The notes beneath the pieces are model-generated. The model saw nothing but the letters and a program-made list of their open reading frames with translations. It made no database searches and had not been told where the DNA came from. From Sulfurovum sp. UBA12169 (GTDB lineage Bacteria > Campylobacterota > Campylobacteria > Campylobacterales > Sulfurovaceae), in NCBI GenBank assembly GCA_002742845.1, contig DLUH01000001.1, forward strand, positions 246,501-310,500: 64,000 nt of DNA, given 5' to 3'. Within the stretch, counting starts at the first letter, position 1. Each line of letters begins with the position of its first letter. Made by a program: the position numbers and the translations under genes. Of the stretch, positions 42,624 through 50,821 are shown in pieces.

Positions 42624-43859
42624 CTATTTGGCCGATTCGCCGGCCAAAGCACCGCTTGAAAAAGACCACTGGAGATTATAGCCCCCGCACGGGCCGTCAA
42701 GATTTACGATCTCTCCGCAAAAATAAAGACCATTAAGTTTTTTGCTTTGCATAGTATAGGGGTCTATCTCCTTGAGACTGATACCTCCTCGAGTAATCAT
42801 CGCCATTTTAAAACCGTCGTGTCCACTGACAGTGAGGGGAGTCCAGGCCATAAGCTTGATGAGCTTATCCCTGACCGCACCGGTCTGTTTTCCAAAGGTG
42901 AGAGAGGGATCAGCCTCTGCTATTTTGCATAGCTCTAAAGCAACAGACTCCGGAAGCAGGGTTTGAATCACTTGTAAAGCAGTATGGTGGGGATCATTGG
43001 CTATCCTGGTTTTAAAATGCAACAGCAATTGCTCTTCATTCATACCCTTGGTAAGATTCATCAGCAAGGGCACTTCTTGAAACTTACTTAATAGCGGAGT
43101 AATCTCTCGAGAAAAATCTAACACCACAGGACCGCGAATGCCATCTTTTGTAAAGATCAGATCACCTTTGGCTCGCAGATGGGTATATTTTTTAATATTA
43201 ACAAACATTTCTACCTTGGGAACAGTGTCTGCTCTGCAATTTTTCACCCATGTCTCTTTTGTTTTAAGCGGCATCATGGCAGGATAAAGCTCTGTGATGC
43301 TGTGTCCTGCAGACTTGGCTATCTCAAAGCCGTCACCTTCGCTCCCCAGCATCGGATACCCTTTACCGCCGGTTGCGAGTACCACATTTTTTGCATAGAA
43401 AGTATCTCTTTGTGTAGTCACTCCGGTCACTTTGGCGCCATCATGCTCCAAGATCTCTACTTTTTGAGAGCAAAGTATCTCCACGCCAGATTGCACCATC
43501 TCTTTTTGTAGTGCATCGATAATGGTAGACGAGCTATGTGTCACAGGAAAAACCCTATATCCATCAGGAGCATGACTCTCTACACCAAGCTGCCGAAAAA
43601 ATGTTACCAATGCTTTATGGTCAAATGCTTCCAAAGCAGGGGACATAAAGCGTCCGTCCCGTCCAAAATGCGCCATAAACGTTTCTTTATCAAGTGTATT
43701 TGTCAGATTGCAGCGACCTCCGCCTGTGGCTTTGAGCTTAGTGGCGATCTGGGAAAGTTTTTCTAAAAGCAGGACATGTTTGCCCTTGCGAGATGCAACG
43801 ATCGCAGCCATCATGCCTGCTGCACCAGATCCTACGATGATGAGATCATACTGTGCCAT
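42624..43859 (-). CDS. HI0933-family FAD/NAD(P)-dependent oxidoreductase
   Basis: 411 residues. FAD-binding GSGAAGMMAAIVASRKG, then LKATGGGRCNLTN, LATGGKGYPMLGSEGDGF, and the C-terminal GGYNLQWSFSSGALAGE are the HI0933-type signatures. The reaction of these flavoproteins is mostly unknown. Converges with proB. Confidence 0.85.
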   Translation of the reverse strand: MAQYDLIIVGSGAAGMMAAIVASRKGKHVLLLEKLSQIATKLKATGGGRCNLTNTLDKETFMAHFGRDGRFMSPALEAFDHKALVTFFRQLGVESHAPDGYRVFPVTHSSSTIIDALQKEMVQSGVEILCSQKVEILEHDGAKVTGVTTQRDTFYAKNVVLATGGKGYPMLGSEGDGFEIAKSAGHSITELYPAMMPLKTKETWVKNCRADTVPKVEMFVNIKKYTHLRAKGDLIFTKDGIRGPVVLDFSREITPLLSKFQEVPLLMNLTKGMNEEQLLLHFKTRIANDPHHTALQVIQTLLPESVALELCKIAEADPSLTFGKQTGAVRDKLIKLMAWTPLTVSGHDGFKMAMITRGGISLKEIDPYTMQSKKLNGLYFCGEIVNLDGPCGGYNLQWSFSSGALAGESAK

Positions 43860-43943
43860 TTTGATTCCTTAACCATATTTCCTTAACATCATAACTAAAA
43901 TTTGCCAAGAGTAAAAATTCACATACCGTTTACATTCATTGGA

Positions 43944-43949
43944 TATAAT
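43944..43949 (+). promoter_or_regulatory. Probable -10 box of the EF-hand gene
   Basis: TATAAT 55 nt upstream of the ATG, preceded by an AT-rich tract without an obvious -35. Confidence 0.4.
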
Positions 43950-44003
43950 GATCTCAGCCTTCTTTAGAAAAAGAAGGTATTTCAATATTGCAAGGAGAAA
44001 AAA

Positions 44004-44498
44004 ATGAAAAAATTAATGATGCTAGCAGCACTGGCTTGTGCAGCATATGCAACTGATTTTTCTCAAATGAGCACTGAGCAGCTTATGAAGATGCGCGGGA
44101 ACGTACCGCTAGCAGAAAGATCTGCCTTCCAGCAAGAGATGCAAAAACGCATGCAAAATATGTCGCCCCAAGAAAGACAAGCGTATATGCAGTCAAATAA
44201 CGGCATGATGCGAGGCGGTGGCATGGCTCAAAACCGCGGAATGAATCAACCGCAATTTGCAGAGTATGATCTTAACAATGACGGCAAGATTACACCAAAA
44301 GAGTTTGAGGAAGGACGCACTAAGCGAATGACCAACCTTGCCGAAGAGGGCAAGATGCTAAGAAATGCGGGCAATGCTCCGGCGTTTGAGGATATCGATA
44401 CCAACAAAGACGGTACCATTACGCCCAATGAACTTGAAGCACACCAAACGCAGCAAATGCAAAACCCGAACAAAGGCGGCGGCAATAATACTTATTGA
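44004..44498 (+). CDS. Exported EF-hand protein
   Basis: 164 residues with a signal peptide (MKKLMMLAALACAAYA). A Gln/Met-rich part follows (MQKRMQNMSPQERQAYMQ). Two canonical EF-hand loops, DLNNDGKITPKEFE and DTNKDGTITPNELE, suggest calcium binding in the periplasm or outside. The tail is Asn/Gly-rich. AAGGAG before the start. Function unknown. Confidence 0.82.
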   Translation: MKKLMMLAALACAAYATDFSQMSTEQLMKMRGNVPLAERSAFQQEMQKRMQNMSPQERQAYMQSNNGMMRGGGMAQNRGMNQPQFAEYDLNNDGKITPKEFEEGRTKRMTNLAEEGKMLRNAGNAPAFEDIDTNKDGTITPNELEAHQTQQMQNPNKGGGNNTY

Positions 44499-44520
44499 TT
44501 GCCTTGCAGTCTCGCTTGCT

Positions 44521-44556
44521 TATACTCCCCGCATACAAATGGGGGGGGTATATTTT
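44521..44556 (+). terminator. Terminator of the EF-hand gene with a G8 arm
   Basis: TATACTCCCC pairs with the run of eight G plus TATA (10 bp with one T-G pair) and is followed by TTTT. The G8 tract here therefore serves a stem and is probably not a phase switch. Confidence 0.7.
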
Positions 44557-44626
44557 AAATCATTTTGATACTAAAATTTCATAAAAATTCACACTCGCTT
44601 CACAATTAAAGAGTATCATACTTTTA

Positions 44627-44699
44627 CCTTCCTAGCAAAAGACATTCAATATTTATAATATTTTAAGTCCTCCCTCCCTCCCTCCCAAAGCTAGGAAGG
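44627..44699. repeat. Inverted repeat enclosing a TCCC tetranucleotide repeat
   Basis: CCTTCCTAGC (44627-44636) is exactly repeated in reverse complement at 44690-44699. Inside lie four TCCC units (44671-44686). The 335-bp gap between the EF-hand and DUF3365 genes otherwise holds only the terminator above and the DUF3365 promoter region. No transposase or ORF is associated. Confidence 0.6.
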
Positions 44700-44839
44700 G
44701 AATATCAAAAAATTTCAAATTATCCAATACCTTTATTGCCGGCAAATCATATATATTTTTAACTGCTGCCAAAATATCCAACCAATCTTAAGCAAAAAAA
44801 AATATAATGTATATATGTAGAATTTGAAAGGAAATGAAA

Positions 44840-45415
44840 ATGAAATTTAAAACGCTATTAATTCCGGTGCTTTTTTCGGCCTCTGTTTTTGCGAGTGAGC
44901 AAAATGCAACAGCTCCAATAACTGTAAAGCAAGAGGGTATTGAATACATCAAAATGCTCGGCGGCGTACTCAAAACTCAGTTGCAAACACATATGGAAGC
45001 TGATCCTTCAGGAATGAGCGCTCTAGGTTTTTGCACAGCAAAGGCAACAGAGATTACTGAAGAGGTCAACAAAAAACTACCAAATTATGCGACTGTAAGA
45101 CGCGCTTCACTTAAAAGCAGAAATGAAAAAAATGCGCCTGATGCCATCGATATAAAAGTGATTCAAGCATATGAGAAAGAAATTGCAGACAAAACTTTTA
45201 CCCCGACAGACGATATCAAAATAATTCAAGATGGCGACACTACAAGAATTTATAAGCCGCTCATTACTGAAGCAGCTTGCCTAAAATGCCATGGAAAGGA
45301 TTTAAGCAATGAAATCACAAAATCTCTTTCAATCAATTACCCAAAAGATCAGGCTATCAATTTTACAGAGGGATCACTTAGGGGCATTATCGTATCCGAA
45401 ATCAAAAAACACTAA
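44840..45415 (+). CDS. DUF3365 (Tll0287-like) haem-binding protein
   Basis: 191 residues. The ATG at 44840 is 7 nt after AAAGGA; the ATG at 44834 is too close. Signal peptide MKFKTLLIPVLFSASVFA, then the DUF3365 domain (ALGFCTAKATEITEEVNKKL, VRRASLKSRNEKNAPD) and a c-type haem motif CLKCHG near residue 150. These are periplasmic haem sensors or redox proteins. A stem-loop ends the gene (45445-45481). Confidence 0.82.
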   Translation: MKFKTLLIPVLFSASVFASEQNATAPITVKQEGIEYIKMLGGVLKTQLQTHMEADPSGMSALGFCTAKATEITEEVNKKLPNYATVRRASLKSRNEKNAPDAIDIKVIQAYEKEIADKTFTPTDDIKIIQDGDTTRIYKPLITEAACLKCHGKDLSNEITKSLSINYPKDQAINFTEGSLRGIIVSEIKKH

Positions 45416-45444
45416 AAATATGTATCTTTGAATCTTTAAAACCA

Positions 45445-45481
45445 AATAACAAATCGGATTTTACCTGATTTGTTATTTTTT
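45445..45481. terminator. Shared terminator between convergent genes
   Basis: AATAACAAATC and its reverse complement (45467-45477) form an 11-bp stem followed by T residues on the plus strand. On the minus strand it overlaps the end of the methyltransferase gene, so it can stop both units. Confidence 0.65.
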
Positions 45482-46081
45482 GGCTATCATTAAAAAAACT
45501 GAAAATTTACAATGCGGTTTTTCAATGATGCTTGCCGTCTCAAAAAATATCTCTCTAAAACCTACCTTCAGCGCCATTTCTCTAAGCATCTCTCTATCGA
45601 ACCCATAATGAAACACTCCTGTATTGCTACTATGAAAACTGCCATCCTCTTTATCCAAATCGGCAAGAGCGATAAATCCATCATGATGCAACGCCTGATA
45701 GAAACCAAAGAGCAGGGTATCAATATTTTCAATGTGATGCATTGTCATAGAAGAGACAATACCATCAAATTTTCTTTCAGGATATATTTCATGCAAATCC
45801 TCTTCAAGCACTTCTGTAGCACAAGCAAATTCAGTACGCTTTTCTTTAAATTTTTTCAACATAGAAGGGGAATTATCCAGGGCAACTATCTTAGCAACAT
45901 AAGGTGCGATAAAATAACTCAAAAGTCCGGTACCTGCACCAAAATCCATAATTTCCATATTTTTAGAAAGATTTATATTTTTTACTATAAGTTCAGCAAT
46001 ACTTTTTGCATTTTGAACACGACTGCTATTCATATCCCATGACTTTGATTTGGATTCAAAATAGTCTATTTTGTTTTCCAT
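45473..46081 (-). CDS. Class I SAM-dependent methyltransferase
   Basis: 202 residues. Motif I MDFGAGTGLLSYF and motif II region VALDNSPSML identify the SAM fold, with SMTMHHIE and LADLDKEDGSFH following. It resembles UbiE/Methyltransf_11-type enzymes with a small-molecule substrate; the substrate is unknown. It lies 64 nt downstream of the TetR gene in the same direction and may be under its control. Confidence 0.82.
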   Translation of the reverse strand: MENKIDYFESKSKSWDMNSSRVQNAKSIAELIVKNINLSKNMEIMDFGAGTGLLSYFIAPYVAKIVALDNSPSMLKKFKEKRTEFACATEVLEEDLHEIYPERKFDGIVSSMTMHHIENIDTLLFGFYQALHHDGFIALADLDKEDGSFHSSNTGVFHYGFDREMLREMALKVGFREIFFETASIIEKPHCKFSVFLMIAKK

Positions 46082-46145
46082 AAAATATTCCTTTATATTT
46101 ATTAATATACTTCTTCGTATTGTTTCTGATATTTTTTAGTATATC

Positions 46146-46799
46146 TTAAAAAAGAGTGGTTTGTTTTTCTATTTTTATTGAATCCCAAAAATAATCCACA
46201 TGTTTTTCAAATAATGAAACAATCGACGAGGTCGATTTTTTGTCTAATTTTAGCAAAGAAACTTGCATTTGATAGAAAAAAAGCGGTGAAAAAAATTCAT
46301 TTGCAAGCAAAAGAGGATCCGAGGACCTGATCATTTCATTTTGCATCATCATAAAAAAAAGTCCTGAAAGTTTTTTGACGTTTTCCTGGTAAAAATATTC
46401 ATTATAGATTTCGCGAATACGTTCATTGCGATAAATCTCCTGCATAAGCAGTTTAAATAAAGCTTCATTTTGCCCATCAAAGCTTAAAAGCTTAAAAATA
46501 GTGGCGATAGACATCAGTACTGACTTTCCTTGTTTATAAAGCTCCTGAGACTCTTTATCGGCAAATATGGTCACTATTGCTGAGGAGGTTAGGTCACTAA
46601 TGAGTGTTTCAAGTATTTCATCTTTGTTTTTAAAGTGATTATACAGGGCGCTTTGCTTTATACCCATTGCACCGGCTATATCCCTGACGGTAGTAGCCGT
46701 ATAACCTTTGCTTGAAAAGAGTTTAAGCGATGTTTTCAATATTTTGTCTTTGGTTTTGCTGCCCTTTGAAGGGAGGGGAATAGCGCTCTCATCGTGCAT
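46146..46799 (-). CDS. TetR/AcrR-family transcriptional regulator
   Basis: 217 residues. N-terminal HTH typical of TetR: TSLKLFSSKGYTATTVRDIA, then MGIKQSALYNHFKNKDEIL. The C terminus is a ligand-binding helical bundle of unknown specificity. Palindromes at 46836-46849, 46879-46890, 46911-46942 and 46965-46976 are probable operators, implying autoregulation. The methyltransferase gene lies downstream. Confidence 0.88.
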   Translation of the reverse strand: MHDESAIPLPSKGSKTKDKILKTSLKLFSSKGYTATTVRDIAGAMGIKQSALYNHFKNKDEILETLISDLTSSAIVTIFADKESQELYKQGKSVLMSIATIFKLLSFDGQNEALFKLLMQEIYRNERIREIYNEYFYQENVKKLSGLFFMMMQNEMIRSSDPLLLANEFFSPLFFYQMQVSLLKLDKKSTSSIVSLFEKHVDYFWDSIKIEKQTTLF

Positions 46800-46835
46800 T
46801 CTAGGCTCCTTCTGATATATTGTAATGAATTATAG

Positions 46836-46976
46836 TGAACAATTGTTCATTTGTCAAGCCTATGAAGTAAATTAATAAGAACAATTGTTCATTTAAAAAT
46901 CTTTGCATTATATTCGTTGTGAACAACTGTTCACAACGAATATACTCGGCTTCATAGTTTTATTAACAACTGTTCA
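46836..46976. promoter_or_regulatory. Cluster of four GAACAANTGTTC palindromes
   Basis: TGAACAATTGTTCA (46836-46849), GAACAATTGTTC (46879-46890), TATTCGTTGTGAACA-AC and its reverse complement (46911-46942, 15-bp arms), and AACAACTGTTCA (46965-46976). The repeats end 37 nt upstream of the TetR start codon and extend 177 nt. They share a TetR-type core and probably bind the adjacent regulator. Confidence 0.75.
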
Positions 46977-47607
46977 TTTAAATCCTTCCGAGGCCGTACC
47001 GCAGGGATAGTCTTGTAGAATCTTATGGGAAATGGGTATGAAGCAAGGATTGCATGTTGCTGTCGGTGTAAAAAATATACGTCGCTTGAAGTTGTATTTG
47101 TTGCAAGATTTAAATTAAATAATATTAACATCATTGATATATACACCGATAAATGAAATAAGTAGTTGTTTGACACTGAAAATAAATTTCGCAGTGTGTT
47201 CTGACTATATTCGGGCTTTATTTTGTGTAAATTGAATATCAAAAAATATAAATTTTAGTATACTAAATTAGCCGTACATTACAACAAACGGATATTTAAA
47301 TTTAACTGCCAAAAAACGGTTACAAACTTATAGGGGCTGGTAGTAATAAAAAATTCCATTATTTGTAAAAAAATTATGGCATACATATTGAATTAATATT
47401 TTATAGCTGCCTATGTCATTGTTTTAAATGGTGTGCTTGTGGAGGACTTACTTTTTTGATAGAATTTATATTATGTTAATCAAAATATAGTATTATAGAT
47501 TTAATGCAAAAAAGCAGCTTCAATCTAAGTCTCTTTTTCTATTAATCAATTCATTTGTTTTTAATTTGAATAAATAGTAAAATATAAAAAATTTAGGCGG
47601 GAGGTTT
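46977..47607. other. Gene-poor stretch beyond the TetR operators
   Basis: Very AT-rich 631 bp without a credible gene. A 96-codon minus-strand frame (46952-47242) overlaps the operators, has no good RBS, and is not recognised; it may be decayed coding DNA. The end holds the promoter region of the PilT-like gene (TATTAT near 47488). Confidence 0.4.
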
Positions 47608-48741
47608 ATGGCTATGATTTTAAACAACGAAAGTTCTACGGAACCTATAGAAAAATTGAATAGTTGGTTAAGAATGTTAATTGAAGCGGAAGGCGCGGAT
47701 TTGCATCTTAAGAGCAACAGTCCTATACATGCGCGTATAAAAAGTGATATTTCTCTTCTGTCCCGCGAAATTGTCTCGCATGAAATGATGGAAAAATTGG
47801 TTCAAAAACTGATGAAAGACAAATATTTAAATTTCAAAGAAACCAAAGAATTTGACGGTCTTTATACTTTCAATGACGATTTTCGTTTTCGTGTAAATAT
47901 CTATATGCACCTTAATGGTTACTCTATTGCCTTGCGTCTTATTCCACAAAATATTAAAAATATTGAAGCTTTGAATCTGCCAGTAGCTTTGCGGAATCTA
48001 ACGCATCTTAGGCGGGGACTTGTTCTTGTTACGGGTACGACCGGGAGTGGCAAATCAACTACTCTTTCCAGTATTATTGAAGAAATTAATGAAAATTATT
48101 ATCACCATATTATTACCATTGAAGACCCTATAGAGTATGTGCATCGTGATAAAAAATGTATTATTGAACAACGGGAGTTGGGAAATCATACCAATAGTTT
48201 TGCCTTGGCTTTGCGTGCCGCCATGCGGGAAGACCCGGACATTATCGTTGTGGGGGAAATCCGTGACATCGCAACAGCCGAGAGTATTCTGCAGGCGGTC
48301 AATACGGGACATCTGGTCTTTTCGACCGTGCATACCCTAGACGCGCGAGAAACCATAGATAGAATGATAGCCATCTTCCCGAGCGAAGAACAAAACCGTG
48401 TACGCGCAACACTTGCTTCTACTATTGCCGCCGTTATCTCGCAGCGTCTTATCAGAGGGGTTTCAGGCGCAATGGTGCCTGCGGTTGAAATGATGTTCAA
48501 AAGCCCTCTTATTCAAGAACTTATCCGCACCAAAAGAGATAATGAAATTCCGGATGCGTTAACCAAGGAACACAAGATGTTTCATTCCATCACCTTCAAT
48601 CAAGCCTTATTTGATCTCACGTTGGCAGGAAAAATCACAGAAGAACAAGCCTACCAATACGCTTCAAGCCCATCAGATCTGAAATTGATGTTTACTCTCA
48701 GTCCGGAATATGAAGAAATTAAATTAAAACGCGGCAGATAA
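47608..48741 (+). CDS. PilT/PilU-type retraction ATPase
   Basis: 377 residues, secretion ATPase family. Walker A GTTGSGKSTT, Asp box ITIEDPIEYVH, Walker B-region DPDIIVVGEIRD and His box STVHTLDARETIDRM. It is the PilU-like form, with N-terminal domain ADLHLKSNSPIHARI. It powers pilus retraction or related processes at the inner membrane. A strong GGGAGG precedes the ATG. No other pilus gene is adjacent. Confidence 0.88.
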   Translation: MAMILNNESSTEPIEKLNSWLRMLIEAEGADLHLKSNSPIHARIKSDISLLSREIVSHEMMEKLVQKLMKDKYLNFKETKEFDGLYTFNDDFRFRVNIYMHLNGYSIALRLIPQNIKNIEALNLPVALRNLTHLRRGLVLVTGTTGSGKSTTLSSIIEEINENYYHHIITIEDPIEYVHRDKKCIIEQRELGNHTNSFALALRAAMREDPDIIVVGEIRDIATAESILQAVNTGHLVFSTVHTLDARETIDRMIAIFPSEEQNRVRATLASTIAAVISQRLIRGVSGAMVPAVEMMFKSPLIQELIRTKRDNEIPDALTKEHKMFHSITFNQALFDLTLAGKITEEQAYQYASSPSDLKLMFTLSPEYEEIKLKRGR

Positions 48742-48807
48742 ACAGATCTCTTTTGCAGTATTTAGAGAGTAAATTTCTCTAAATATTTCCTAAATAACAT
48801 CCTATCA

Positions 48808-48951
48808 TCAGTCTGACGTCACGTCATGAACCGCTTTTTTGGTGCTTTTCCAGGCTTTGCTTGAATCGTACTTAATGCCGCTCCACGTGGCACATCCATT
48901 CATAAAAAATCCTATTACCCCTACTGCAATCCATATGAATCTCTTTTTCAA
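48808..48951 (-). CDS. Small lipoprotein, entericidin-like
   Basis: 47 residues from a TTG start that follows AAGGA by 9 nt. Lys-Lys-Arg plus a hydrophobic helix and lipobox MNGC (Cys20) give a lipoprotein signal; the mature peptide is only 28 residues (CATWSGIKYDSS...). The size and Gly-x-Asp-Ser-Ser-Lys-Ala-Trp pattern recall entericidin-type lipoproteins, but homology is uncertain. It lies 18 nt after the DUF6172-like gene. Confidence 0.6.
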   Translation of the reverse strand: MKKRFIWIAVGVIGFFMNGCATWSGIKYDSSKAWKSTKKAVHDVTSD

Positions 48952-48969
48952 GTTGCCTGTCCTTTTTTT

Positions 48970-49299
48970 CTATGACTCTTTAGATTCTAATTCTTCCGGC
49001 ACCGGTTTTGGTGTTTTTAAAGGCTTGTTCGCAGCCCTTGCAAGTATCTCAACATAGCATTCGGTCCATCCGGACTCCTTAGCGTTGTCTAGAACCTTGG
49101 TGAGTTCTTCGAATTTTATCACTTGAGAACTTGGAAAATCCTGTCCGATACGGCAATCAAAATCCCAATACATTGATGCGCTCTCAGGCAGCTTCTTTTT
49201 GGATTCGCGTTTTGCATATTTGCGTATCTCATGCTTTATTGCTTCAAGCACACGGTCTGCATGTTTTTTTTCATCTTGTAATTTAAAAATTTTTTTCAT
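48970..49299 (-). CDS. DUF6172-like protein
   Basis: 109 residues. The features RVLEAIKHEIRKYAKRESKKKLPE, YWDFDCRIG and CYVEILARAANKP match a small conserved family annotated as DUF6172. Cytoplasmic, basic N-terminal half. Its ATG directly follows the rhlE stop (TAAATG), so it is translationally coupled to the RNA helicase. Function unknown. Confidence 0.7.
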   Translation of the reverse strand: MKKIFKLQDEKKHADRVLEAIKHEIRKYAKRESKKKLPESASMYWDFDCRIGQDFPSSQVIKFEELTKVLDNAKESGWTECYVEILARAANKPLKTPKPVPEELESKES

Positions 49300-50610
49300 T
49301 TATTTTACCTTTGATCTTTGGCGAGCAGTAGTGTTTGCGGCCGATGGTCCGCGTGATGATCTTGGACGTTGAGAGGATGCTTCTCCTCCGCCATTGCTAT
49401 TTTTTTTAGAAGCGCTTCTTTGATTGCTGCGTCCTCCACCTCTTCCGTTTTGAATAGGCTCGGCTTTGATGCTTGGATCTGGAGCAAAAGCAGGAATTTC
49501 CACCTTTTTAATGGGCGATTTAATAAATTTTTCAATATCCGCAAGAAGCTTATGTTCGTCTATGCAAACCAAAGAAACCGCTTCACCCTCTTTTCCTGCA
49601 CGCCCTGTTCTGCCGATACGGTGCACATAGTCTTCAGGCACATTCGGAAGCTCATAATTGACCACATGGGGAAGCTGATCTATATCGATACCCCTTGCAG
49701 CAATATCTGTAGCTACAAGCACTCTTATTTTTTTATCCTTAAAATCCGCCAGCGCTTTGGTTCTTGCTCCTTGGCTCTTGTTGCCGTGTATAGCTGCAGC
49801 AAGAACGCCGGATTCTTCGAGCTGCGAAGTCAAACGGTTGGCCCCATGTTTCGTGCGCGTAAACACCAAAACCTGCTGCCAATTTTTCGTTTTTATCAAC
49901 TGTGACAATAACTCTTTTTTTCGCGTCTTATCAACATAATGCACTACCTGTGATATCTGCTCTGCAGTGGTATTTTCACGCGCCACCTCTACAAGCACAG
50001 GATCATTGAGCAATCCTGATGCGAGCGTTTTAATCTCAGGGGAAAAAGTTGCAGAAAAAAGCAAAGTTTGTTTTTTTTGCGGCATAAGTTTCATTAGTTT
50101 TTTAATATCGTGTATAAAACCCATATCAAGCATGCGGTCCGCTTCATCCAAAATAAGACATTCCAACTTTGAAAAATCTATACCTTTTTGGCCAACGATA
50201 TCAAGCAGTCTGCCCGGTGTAGCGATAACTATATCGACTCCTTTGCGAATGGCTGCGAGTTGCGGACTGATTCCTACACCTCCAAAAACAACCGCAGAAG
50301 TATAAGGCATATATTTTCCGTACACTTTTATACTCTGAGCCACTTGCGCAGCAAGTTCGCGCGTGGGGGTTAAAACCAAAGCACGTATTTGATATTTATT
50401 CATATTTGGATTATTTTGCTTGAGCCTTTCGAGCAAAGGCAATGTAAATCCCGCCGTCTTTCCTGTGCCTGTTTGAGCCGCAGCTAAAACATCTTTTTTT
50501 TGTATCACTACCGGAATGGCCTGTTGCTGTATGGGCGTGGGCATAGTATACCCCTGCTCCTTAATTGCTCTGAGAAGAGGCTCTGATAATCCTAGATTTG
50601 TAAATGACAT
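49300..50610 (-). CDS. rhlE: DEAD-box RNA helicase RhlE-like
   Basis: 436 residues from [16 protein letters not shown] (ATG at 50610; the longer frame lacks a site). Q motif, [39 protein letters not shown], and [18 protein letters not shown] and [10 protein letters not shown] are present. The C-terminal tail is Arg/Ser/Asn/Gly-rich for RNA binding. It remodels structured RNA (ribosome biogenesis or mRNA decay). DUF6172 follows immediately. Confidence 0.93.
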   Translation of the reverse strand: MSFTNLGLSEPLLRAIKEQGYTMPTPIQQQAIPVVIQKKDVLAAAQTGTGKTAGFTLPLLERLKQNNPNMNKYQIRALVLTPTRELAAQVAQSIKVYGKYMPYTSAVVFGGVGISPQLAAIRKGVDIVIATPGRLLDIVGQKGIDFSKLECLILDEADRMLDMGFIHDIKKLMKLMPQKKQTLLFSATFSPEIKTLASGLLNDPVLVEVARENTTAEQISQVVHYVDKTRKKELLSQLIKTKNWQQVLVFTRTKHGANRLTSQLEESGVLAAAIHGNKSQGARTKALADFKDKKIRVLVATDIAARGIDIDQLPHVVNYELPNVPEDYVHRIGRTGRAGKEGEAVSLVCIDEHKLLADIEKFIKSPIKKVEIPAFAPDPSIKAEPIQNGRGGGRSNQRSASKKNSNGGGEASSQRPRSSRGPSAANTTARQRSKVK

Positions 50611-50821
50611 AATTTTATTGTACCTTTTGAACGAGCCTACCATATAGAGTGTATAGGTCGGTCTTAGGCTTAGTTAGTATGTTTTTTGCAAAATTTAAGT
50701 CATTGACCGATATACGCTTAAATAGAATAACATTATAGCGTAATAATACGGGATATTCTCACACCGCCGTATCTCGTCTTAAATCATGCTATACTTATGA
50801 AAATTAAATTGAAACTTACAA

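Noticed and set aside
44541-44548. G8 tract between genes as a phase-variation switch
   Set aside because: It forms the 3' arm of a convincing terminator stem and is almost 300 bp from the next start codon.
46952-47242. 96-codon minus-strand frame in the TetR upstream gap
   Set aside because: Overlaps operator palindromes, lacks a clear RBS and matches no family; kept only as possible decayed coding DNA.
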